A stretch of 64,000 bases of DNA, taken from positions 5,351,230 to 5,415,229 of the forward strand of contig NC_087079.1 of the NCBI RefSeq assembly GCF_026151205.1, given 5' to 3'. Of this stretch, positions 43,302 to 55,300 are shown piece by piece. The stretch comes from Bolinopsis microptera. Taxonomy: Eukaryota; Ctenophora; Tentaculata; Lobata; Bolinopsidae. The stretch's first letter is position 1. The number at the start of each line of letters is the position of its first letter. Position numbers and translations under genes: made by a program. A model generated the notes under the pieces. It saw nothing but the letters and a program-made list of their open reading frames with translations, did not search any database and had not been told where the DNA came from.

Positions 43302-46300
43302 ATGACAGACAATGTAATCATTTTGATCTTGATAACGGTAAGCCGTAAGGTGATTTGAGACCTAAAAGTTTTACTGACAACAAACAAAAATTAAAAAGAT
43401 GTTTAAATACCTAACAAATTATCGATTAACTGATTTCTCATAGAAAATTTCGTGATATCATTATATTAGGACTGGTTCACATCAGTTATTACTATCACGT
43501 GATATCATATTGTTGATTCTCGTTTAATATTCAGGTAATTGTAGCTGTTGAAGTTACTGGACAAGAACAGGATGAGGCAGCTAATGGGGATGTAGTAGTT
43601 GACAACGATGAGATTGCAGAGTTTGAAAATTCTGACAATGGCGACTCCCAGAATGGAAATACCGAGAGTGAAACTTCTGAAAATGGTGACTCCCAGAATG
43701 GAAATACCGAGAGTGAAACTTCTGACAATGGCGACCCCCAGAATGGAAATACCGAGAGTGAAACTTCTGAAAATGGCGACTCCCAGAATGGAAATACCGA
43801 GAGTGAGACTTCTGACAATGGTGACTCCCAGAATGAAAATACCGAGAGTGAAATTTCTGAAAATGGTGACTCCCAGAATGGAAATACCGAGAGTGAAACT
43901 TCTGACAATGGTGACTCCCAGAATGAAAATTCCGAGAGTGAAACTTCTGAAAATGGTGAATCCCAGAATGAAAATTCCGAGAGTGAAACTTCTGACAATG
44001 GTGACTCCCAGAATGAAAATTCCGAGAGTGAAACTTCTGACAATGGGGAATCCCAGAATGAAAATACCGAGAGTGAAACTTCTGACAATGGTGACTCCCA
44101 GAATGGAAATACCGAGAGTGAAACTTCTGAAAATGGTGACTCCCAGAATGGAAATACCGAGAGTGAAACTTCTGAAAATGGTGACTCCCAGAATGGAAAT
44201 ACCGAGAGTGAAACTTCTGGCAATGGTGACTCCCAGAATGGAAATTCCGATGCACGTAAGTCTGATTCAAAACAAAGCTGGTGTCAGACTCACAACAAAT
44301 TAATGAAATTTTAGAACTTAAAAGCGATTGCGAACTTCGCAATAAGTTAAAGCTTACCAACCATTTATATTACAAATACTGCAAACTTGTGGTTACTAGG
44401 ATGATGTATTACTGATATCTGGATATTATCCGGTTGGAAGAGACAAGGACAAGTGAAACAAGGAAGTTAGGAGTAAGGGCAAATTTTCGGCGTCAACGCC
44501 ATCTTCAGGCTAAAATTGTTATAAATGTTAGTATATAATAAATGCTTCTATACTAGTTAAAATGCTAAATTAAAATTACACACACTGAATACAGGTTACA
44601 TCAAATGGTATTATACATTACATTGAAAATAGTGATGTACACACGTTTTACACTCTGTCCAAGTACATAATATCTACTGAACAGCAGGGTCGTGTGCTAT
44701 TTGTTTAAATTTGTCTTTGAATATGTTGTAAAAGAAATCCCTTAAGCTTCTCGCACTCTTGAACTTTGTTATTGATACTAGGTTTAAATAAATTAATGTA
44801 GTAAGCTTCTGTCACTTTACGTTTAATGGTGCTATATAAGTTAATTTCTAAAATATCGAAGGAAATATCTGGTTCTATGTTATCGTGAAACTCTGAATAA
44901 TGAGCAGCCAACGCATTATCAGGATAGGTTAAAGGCCTGTTGACTGCTCTTCGATGCTCTGAAAATCTATCGTGTGCTGTTCTACTCGTTTCCCCTATAT
45001 ATAGCTCTTGACATAATTTACACGTAACTTTGTATATGACACATTTTGGTTTGCAGTCGTGATTTGTTGTGATGAGTGGACATATATGATACAGTTTGGT
45101 ATGGTGCAGTGTGGTTTGTCGTGTGGTCGTGATGAACATAAGATCTCTGAGAGTTTCTTACCTGGTGTGAATATGAATTTGACCGGTAAGTTGTGTGAGA
45201 GGGCAAATTGAGTGACTTCTTTGGAAAATGGCTCGTTGATGAATGGTAGAGTGCATGTTACGTGGTCGGTATCTTGTATGTTTGATGATGAAGGGTTATG
45301 ACGTGTTGTAGGTGAGAGAGGGTCAAGTCGTCCAGTTTTGTTTATACGTCGTGGGTCTTGGTAACCGTTGTTGACCAACAAGTTGTCTACTATCTTCATG
45401 GACTCTTCTTTATACTCTGGTGTTGATGAGCAAAAAGCAGCCGTTTTGTAGAAGTTCTTGATGGTTGCTACTTTAGTTCCCTCATTGTGGTGGCTGTTGG
45501 CGTGCAGTGTGATATTCTTTTTCTGCTTCTTTCTGTAGAATTTGTGGTGTAGTGTTCCCTGTTCGTCGATCTTTATCTGGGTGTCGAGGAATGGGGTGAA
45601 ATCCTGACGGCTTTCCGGATAGTCAATTTCCCATTTGAGCAACTGGTCTGGGTCCTCGTTTGAGATGGACTCCACTATCCTCAGAGCTTCTTCTTTGGAG
45701 CTGGCTAGACTCCCGGCATCATCCACGTATCTCCGGTAGAATGAGACGTGTAAATCAGTGTAAATCGATCTTCTCTCGAACATATATACTCGTACTATCG
45801 CTCCTATTGGTGATGGTTGGCACCCCATGAAGAGACCAATTTTCTTACACATCCTACTTATCTCTGTCCATAACACATTACTCTCAGTCTCTCTCTTAAT
45901 TATGACAGCAAAACAGTAGACTTATTTAAATCACATAATACCCAACTACCGACTATTTATTTAATACAGAAAACTCATAAATTTGATTGTAATGTCTTAG
46001 TTTCAGATGTAGATATTATTTCTAATTGTAAAATACGTCCAATTGTGTCTTGTATAAATTCCCCTTCTGAGAAGCTTGCTTGGATTGTTAAATCTATTCT
46101 ATCTCCTCTGCTTAATCATGTTCCATCTCACCTGAGCAATATACACACTCACCTAGAAGAGCTTCAAAACATGTCACATCAACAACTCTCAGGTCTCTCA
46201 TTCTTCACAGCTGACGTCACAGCACTGTACACAAACATCAACATCAGTGGCTGCATTCAAGACCTCATTACACTCACCGAAGAACATTGGGAAGACCTCG

Positions 46301-49300
46301 ACACCTGGGGTCTAACACTCACGCACATCCACAAGATCCTTGAATTCGTCTTCACCAACTCATACTTTACATATCACTCAAGACTCTACCTCCAGAAAAT
46401 TGGTCTCTTCATGGGGTGCCAACCATCACCAATAGGAGCGATAGTACGAGTATATATGTTCGAGAGAAGATCGATTTACACTGATTTACACGTCTCATTC
46501 TACCGGAGATACGTGGATGATGCCGGGAGTCTAGCCAGCTCCAAAGAAGAAGCTCTGAGGATAGTGGAGTCCATCTCAAACGAGGACCCAGACCAGTTGC
46601 TCAAATGGGAAATTGACTATCCGGAAAGCCGTCAGGATTTCACCCCATTCCTCGACACCCAGATAAAGATCGACGAACAGGGAACACTACACCACAAATT
46701 CTACAGAAAGAAACAGAAAAAGAATATCACACTGCACGCCAACAGCCACCACAATGAGGGAACTAAAGTAGCAACCATCAAGAACTTCTACAAAACGGCT
46801 GCTTTTTGCTCATCAACACCAGAGTATAAAGAAGAGTCCATGAAGATAGTAGACAACTTGTTGGTCAACAACGGTTACCAAGACCCACGACGTATAAACA
46901 AAACTGGACGACTTGACCCTCTCTCACCTACAACACGTCATAACCCTTCATCATCAAACATACAAGATACCGACCACGTAACATGCACTCTACCATTCAT
47001 CAACGAGCCATTTTCCAAAGAAGTCACTCAATTTGCCCTCTCACACAACTTACCGGTCAAATTCATATTCACACCAGGTAAGAAACTCTCAGAGATCTTA
47101 TGTTCATCACGACCACACGACAAACCACACTGCACCATACCAAACTGTATCATATATGTCCACTCATCACAACAAATCACGACTGCAAACCAAAATGTGT
47201 CATATACAAAGTTACGTGTAAATTATGTCAAGAGCTATATATAGGGGAAACGAGTAGAACAGCACACGATAGATTTTCAGAGCATCGAAGAGCAGTCAAC
47301 AGGCCTTTAACCTATCCTGATAATGCGTTGGCTGCTCATTATTCAGAGTTTCACGATAACATAGAACCAGATATTTCCTTCGATATTTTAGAAATTAACT
47401 TATATAGCACCATTAAACGTAAAGTGACAGAAGCTTACTACATTAATTTATTTAAACCTAGTATCAATAACAAAGTTCAAGAGTGCGAGAAGCTTAAGGG
47501 ATTTCTTTTACAACATATTCAAAGACAAATTTAAACAAATAGCACACGACCCTGCTGTTCAGTAGATATTATGTACTTGGACAGAGTGTAAAACGTGTGT
47601 ACATCACTATTTTCAATGTAATGTATAATACCATTTGATGTAACCTGTATTCAGTGTGTGTAATTTTAATTTAGCATTTTAACTAGTATAGAAGCATTTA
47701 TTATATACTAACATTTATAACAATTTTAGCCTGAAGATGGCGTTGACGCCGAAAATTTGCCCTTACTCCTAACTTCCTTGTTTCACTTGTCCTTGTCTCT
47801 TCCAACCGGATAATATCCAGATATCAGTATTTCAATCATGAGACTAATAAACAGCGAACTACTCCGTTATTTGATGATGTATTAGTACAGTTAAAAAGGA
47901 TCTAACTTGCTCCTTATTTCAGATATAACAGAAGTAAACCAGGAACAACTCAAAGGTACCGACGCAAACATATCTTGCAATGTAACTAATCTAAGGCAAC
48001 AACTTGCGGAGGTGAAATGGAGAGACTCAGAGGGTTACGAAGTAGCGAGCAGTGTGTCCGGAACATTTGACGGAGTGTCCGGAACATTTGACGCCTCTTC
48101 CTCTTCTCAAACTACCACTCTATCGGTGGCTGGTGTAGATAACATCAAGGATACTACTTATAAATGTCTTGTCAGGACTACAGCAGATGCGGCGTGGCAG
48201 GAGGCTACTGTCCACTTAAAAGTTTTCAGTAAGTATCCCGGAAATTGTTGAGTATACAATTGCAATACAGTGGCACTTTTAAACAGTGTTTCGTGAGGCA
48301 ATTTTTATTTTTTATTAAATACTTCTCAAACTTTACAGAGTACAGCAATTATAGCGTATAAAATAAACTCGAATAAATTATTGCCCCCGGCCCCGTCTAT
48401 TAAATCTGACGGGAAACCATACACGGTACTGCACAGTAAAATGTGCCCGCAATTACATGGCCCCGATAAAAACATGCAATCCTCGTTATCAAGATTCTAA
48501 AATAACATTGATATGAAACCACCATTTCAGCTGCCACCCCTACAACCAAATTGGTTACTACTGCTGTCGATCAAACACTAAGTTGTACAATTGGTGACTT
48601 GGATGCAAATCATCCGGTCTACGTAACGTGGACAGAACCAGATGGTGGAGCGGTTTCAAAATCAAGTATAGGAGAGTACTACGAAATCGACGATGGAGAG
48701 GTTGATAAGGCTGGAATTCAACATGCAACTCTTACTATTAAAGAAGCCAAAATGAGAGAGTTTTCCGGACAAACCTCCTTCGTTTACACGTGTTCGGTTA
48801 GGTCGGTTCAATACAATACACTGGAACCTTCACCATCATCTGATATAGTTGTCTCTGCAGACATTCTCACACTAAGTAAGTGCTAAATTGAAGAATCTAT
48901 GATCCATATCTCGAATGAAGTGGGATCAGTATTCTGCTTTTAGTTTCAACAGTCTTTTATAACCTGGCAATTTCAACTTTATAAATTCTTAGACCAACTT
49001 CACTTAGGATGATCTAACGCTATCGTTTGATCCGGAATTAGTATAAAACGATTGAATATCTCAAACATGAGATAAACGAAACAAACCCACAACCACAGAT
49101 GTAGAACCAGTGAGTAGCCAAGTGGAAGACGGCACAGCCACAACAATCACAACAATCACAATATCTTGTGTAGTATCCGGTCTCACAAAGGAGCTGGACG
49201 GGGTGGGATGGGTGAGGAGGTGGGAGGGTGTTGATGTAAATATAGAAAACAAAGATGAGAATGGCTATTGGGTTGATAAGGGTACTTTTGAAGCTGAGGC

Positions 49301-52300
49301 CGGTCGTCAGATCACTTCGTTAGAGATTCCTGTCAGCACTATTAGAGATGGTGATGTGTTCGCTTGTGTCATACAATCTGATGAACATGGGAAAACAAAA
49401 GAAGCTCCCGAACGGAAGGTTGTACATAGTAAGTTTGCAATAGACTGTTATTATTTGCGTAACCGTTGATTTATAGTACATACTTTCATATGTACAACAT
49501 TTTCATGAAAAACTTTCAAAAGGTTTGTGAAGCCTTGAATAATGAAATGTACTCCAGCGCGGTGTGAGGCAGGTTCCTACAGATCCATCTCAATGACAGT
49601 GTGTGAGGAGTGTCCTCCAGGAAATCAAGCCAACCCCGAACAGACGCAATGCGGTGAGACTGAAAGATCCTATAAATAATAAAGCTGAACTTAAAATAAA
49701 CGAAAATAACACCGTCTAATAGCATTTCAATATTGAGATTAAGATAGTTTCTGACCCCTGTGAATATTTTTCAGACTCCTGTTATAGAGGTTCGTACAGA
49801 GACGACTCGATGATGAGGTGTGAGGTGTGTCCACCGGGAACTGAAGCTGATCAACAACGCTCACAATGTGGTAAAACAGTAAAATTCTTTTCAATTATCA
49901 ATATTTTTATTAACTGACATTTTGTATTAACCCCGATCTAACCCAAACCGTCTATTTTAGCGGGCACCAATTATTTGTAGTTTCAGTCCTGGCTTAAGTT
50001 GTACAACTACATGAGAAACAAAGTTTAATATAGCAAGAATGAACATTCGGATATCATTGAAAGGGAAAGCTTTATCTAAACAGCAATTAAATCACAACAA
50101 ATACTTTACAGAGGCTTGCAGAGAAGGATTCTACAAGGACAGCACATACACGGAGTGTGAGGCATGTCCTACTAATCAATTCAGTTTAGAAGGGGCGGAA
50201 CACTGTACCCCGTGTCCCTCAGGAGCTGTAGTAAACCAAGAGCAGTCGCAGTGTGGTAAGTCACGTGTCACTCCTTATATGGGCATCATGTCACGTGTCA
50301 CTCCTTATATGGGCATCATGTCACGTGTCACTCCTTATATGGGCATCATGTCACGTGTCACTCCTTATATGGGCATCATGTCACGTGTCACTTCTTATAT
50401 GGGCATCATGTCACGTGTCACTCCTTATATGGGCATCTTATCACGTGTATACCTCATTTAAACTCTTTCTAACTCGTTGTAACACTTTACAGTGCAGAGT
50501 TGCAGTGAAAACCAATATCAATGCCAAGACAAATCAGGGTGTATACCCTCTACTAAGAAGTGTGACGGAGTAAAGCACTGTCCTGACAGTTCAGATGAAA
50601 CCCCACCCACTTGTATTGGTGGTGGTGAGTACCTTTATAGTTTATAAATCTCAAGTTCTTAAATAGGTTCATATCTCCTTCAATCCTTCATCCTGATTAA
50701 CTTTCTCCCCTCTACTACCTCTCATCAGTTCTCATTATCTTAGTTCTGATAAAACCCGGGGATTGTCAGGTAGTGCACCACCCGGTTTTAAGATAAGAAG
50801 TCAACTTGGTATTTTCTGGCAATTAAGCTATCAAGCTAGAGTCTGAAATCAAATTCTAATATGTTATGAACTCCGTCTGAATTCCAGGAACAACAGCTGA
50901 AGAAACTTCTCCAGCGTGCCCGCCCCTTCCCCCACCTGACGGTATCTCCAAACTCACCTGCAGCTCTCCCACCCGGTGTACCTACTCTTGTATTAACCCC
51001 TTACTGAGGTTCTACACAAGTACCTATACATTACAGACAGGGCTGGTGTCTGAGATGGAGGTCACGTGCAACCCAGCTACCTCCCAGTGGTCTCATATGG
51101 GCTTTTATAACCCTTTCGGGGTCTTCCCTTCTTGTAGAGGTTGGTTTATTTAATGTGGGCATTATTTCAGTTATGAAGGAATTAAGTATTATGGGATCAA
51201 TTCATTATAATTTGGCAGATAAGGTCATGGATATATACTATGTTCTTGTAGAGGTGTTCAGGGCTTGTAAATCCGAATATTGCTGGGAAGGTGAAGAAGG
51301 AAGGAACCATATTGTTCTGACAAAGGTTTTGATTGGTTAATGCTGAAAGCTGATTGGTTAAAAAATGTAGTTCATATCCCCCTCATACATAATATAGTCC
51401 TTAATCTTTTAAACCACCTGCTAGGTGCTAGCCCCTTTGTTTACCTAAGGGTTTGTTTGAGCCTTCAAAACATGAGCAAGCATGATACAAAAATTACCAC
51501 GGTGGACAGATTCATGAATATAACATAGATTAACAAGTTTCCTCAATTTCAACAACCAAGATCAAATCAGTCCTATAAGACACGTTCCCTGCACAAGTGT
51601 GACAAATTTGGGGATGCTTAAAAAAGAAAATTACTGTTCGACTTAAAGATAAAATCTCTTAACTTAACCTATAAATTAACAGATGTAATTTGTCAGAGAC
51701 TTTCGGATATACGCTTTTCTTAGAATGGACGGGGAGTTTCTCCCCTTCCTCTATACACGGAGATGAAGACCCTGACCGACCCTCTCGTTCCACTACAACT
51801 TGCCCAACAAACCTCACTGAAACTGTAAGATCTGCTTTCTATGGCGTAGAGAAATTACAAAAAATCAAGTTCATGTGTAAAATCGAAGGTGACGAATCGG
51901 ATGATCACGAAACTACCAATTGCTTTTACATTAGAGTAAGTACTAAGTAATGTAAAGGGAGAGGTTTTGTTTTTAACTTATAGTTTGAGAGCATTAATGC
52001 TCTGAAGTTTAATCCCAAGTGAAGACTACATGCTTTTTTTCATTGCAATAATAAAGTTTAGTTGTTACGCTTAATATTCAACAATTTTGCCGCAAAATAG
52101 AAAATTTAAAATAACATGCGTCTGATTAAAAAAATCGGGACATTCCTAGGTTTCGAAAATGGTTTTGAATAAATCTTTTATCCTTCAGGATGGTGGTAAA
52201 TGTACAGTTTTGGATGATGTAAGTTTACTGCTAACCTTTTTTATGGGAGTACAGCTTCCCGGAAATGAAAACAATAACAAAACTTACATAACTGTGATAG

Positions 52301-55300
52301 GAGATGCATTAAACCAGAAATTTTATGATATTGCGTTTAATATAACAGTGGATGGGACTAAGTTTACAGATAATAATGATCTGAATATGGTCGGTGTGAA
52401 AAACGATTGCAAATACGGACATGTATTGATGGATGGGGAAACTCCTTGCGGTTAGTCGTACTGTTTGTCAAGAATACAAGTTTCCAGCGGTTTAAAAAAT
52501 TGGCCATATATAATGGTACAGTGAATTTTATGTGTTATATCAATCACAGAGTGAGCCTAATCACGTGACTAACTAATAATTAAACACCTTCCAGTGCCAT
52601 GTGACAGAGGGGAGTTCTACGATGGGCCCGGGTGTAGCCTGTGTCCTCGAAACCAGTACAACAGTAATATTGGTATGACAGAGTGCGAACCTTGTTCCGG
52701 TAGTGACGTCACACCACGGGAGGGATCTGTAGAGATAACAAGCTGTGTTCCTCCAACAGGTTCTTATCTTGCTTAGTTCGGTTAAGGACCTCCACATACT
52801 TAGTAAGCCACGTGAGAGATCTGTAGAGATAACAAGCTGCGTTCTTCCAACAGGTTCTTATCTTGCTTAGTTCGGTTTAGGACCTCCACATACTTAATAA
52901 GCCACGTGAGGGATCTATACAGATAACAAGCTGTGTTCCTCCAACAGGTTCCTATCTTGCTTAGTTCGGTTTAGGACATCCACATACGTAGTAAGCCACG
53001 TGAGAGATCTGTAGAGATAACAAGCTGCGTTCTTCCAACAGGTTCTTATCTTGCTTAGTTTGGTTTAGGACCTCCACATACTTAATAAGCCACGTGAGGG
53101 ATCTATACAGATAACAAGCTGTGTTCCTCCAACAGGTTCTTATCTTGCTTAGTTCGGTTTAGGACATCCACATACTTAGTAAGCCACGTGAGAGATCTGT
53201 AGAGATAACAAGCTGCGTTCTTCCAACAGGTTCTTATCTTGCTTAGTTCGGTTTAGGACCTCCACATACTTAATAAGCCACGTGAGGGATCTATACAGAT
53301 AACAAGCTGTGTTCCTCCAACAGGTTCTTATCTTGCTTAGTTCGGTTTAGGACATCCACATACTTAGTAAGCCACGTGAGAGATCTGTAGAGATAACAAG
53401 CTGCGTTCTTCCAACAGGTTCTTATCTTGCTTAGTTCGGTTTAGGACCTCCACATACTTAGTAAGCCACGTGAGGGATCAGTAGAGATAACAAGCTGTGT
53501 TCCTCCAACAGGTTCCTATCTTGCTTAGTTCGGTTTAGGACCTCCACATACTTAGTAAGCCACGTGAGGGATCTGTAGAGATAACAAGCTGTGTTCCTCC
53601 AACAGGTTCCTATCTTGCTTAGTTCGGTTTAGGACCTCCACATACTTAGTAAGCCACGTGAGAGATCTGTAGAGATAACAAGCTGCGTTCTTCCAACAGG
53701 TTCTTATCTTGCTTAGTTCGGTTTAGGACCTCCACATACTTAGTAAGCCACGTGAGGGATCAGTAGAGATAACAAGCTGTGTTCCTCCAACAGGTTCCTA
53801 TCTTGCTTAGTTCGGTTTAGGACCTCCACATACTTAGTAAGCCACGTGAGGGATCTGTAGAGATAACAAGCTGTGTTCCTCCAACAGGTTCCTATCTTGC
53901 TTAGTTCGGTTTAGGACCTCCACATACTTAGTAAGCCACGTGAAGGATCTGTAGAGATAACAAGCTGTGTTCCTCCAACAGGTTCCTATCTTGCTTAGTT
54001 CGGTTTAGGACCTCCACATACTTAGTAAGCCACGTGAAGGATCTATACAGATAACAAGCTGTGTTCCTCCAACAGGTTCTTATCTTGCTTAGCGTCATAG
54101 TGATCGTTGTAATGTTATGTTATTGTTGTTTTTTTTATACCCTTTATATATTATTATTAATCAACTATTTACAGCAAACACAAGATAATAGAAATTAAAT
54201 CATAAAATCGAGTGGCCGAGTAGTCTCGACTCACCCATAACTTCTCCAAAGACGTCTATCATGAGCTTTGTACACTAAATCGTTGAAATTACTTAAACTA
54301 AATCTTTTATTTACAATCACAATAATTTGTTTTGTCATAATGTCTTTTAATAATAAATCAAATAAATTTGAACGAGGTCTGCCCCTCCTTCCTTTGTAGT
54401 CAAAACATCCTAAACATGCAAATCTGAAAGATAAGAAGGCGGGAGTGTCATCACCGCTTCTGAGAACGTGCCCAAGCATCTTCCATCTTGCTTTCTTGAT
54501 CCTTTCAGTAAGGGGTCTGACATTACATCTCTTATATAAATTCTCGTTACTGATAACCGTAGGCCAATAGGTGTTGATTATCTGTCTCAGATGCTTCCTT
54601 TGAAGAACGTCGACAGATGCCATTACGGTTTTAGGAGCAGCCCAGCTGCTACAGTTATACAACAACACTGAAGTGACAAGAGCTTCGTACAGCTTCAGCT
54701 TTCTACTCTCACTGATCTGAACAGAACTATTCAACCAGACTTTCTTGTAGGTGTAGAAGGCAACATTGGCTTTGTTGCGTCTGTTGACAATATCTCTTTC
54801 TGAGCAGAGCTTTGATCCTAATAGCACTGACTCTCGCCACTCTTCATCTCCTCTAATTTTATTGCCATGGGCATCTAAAGCATCTGTATCTGCCAAATAC
54901 ACTCTTGTAAACACCGTCTTTGATTCGTTAACAAAGAGACTCCAATCCCTTAGTATATCACTGGCAATCTCTAGTATCTTCACCAGGATCTGACCATCTT
55001 CACTCAGAAGCTCAGCATCGTCAGCATAGGCGGACTCTAACGGGAGGCCTCTATCAGAGACTGGGGGGTTCGGTCTAGGAATCGTGACACTGATCACGGC
55101 TCTGATGTGATTCAGGGCACCGGCAAGGGTCAATGTAAACACTTTACCTGCCAGACTGTCTCCCTGGTAAGCGCCAATATTAATCACAAATTCACCAGAC
55201 TCAGATCTGTTGACCGTCACCTTGAGCGTTGTATTTGAGAGGAGGTACTGAACTAGGCGAATGTCGTCTCTAGAGCATCCTGCATCAATGAGGAGGTTGA

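Larger units (their letters stand above)
44412..47872. mobile_element. Inverted dimer of a Penelope-like element
   Basis: Two copies of one element, head to head, inside receptor intron 2. The whole is flanked by a 12-bp direct repeat GATGATGTATTA (44400-44411 and 47873-47884), as expected if the pair inserted as one unit. The arms (44412-45855 and about 46390-47832) are near-identical inverted repeats. The plus copy extends further 5' and about 40 bases further 3'. Neither end shows a long terminal repeat. Confidence 0.85.

Noticed and set aside
43531-44360. Antisense ORFs of 230 and 259 codons over the acidic repeat exon, and a second plus-strand frame
   Set aside because: The 45-bp unit leaves several frames open on both strands. 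Only one plus frame continues in phase into both neighbouring exons.
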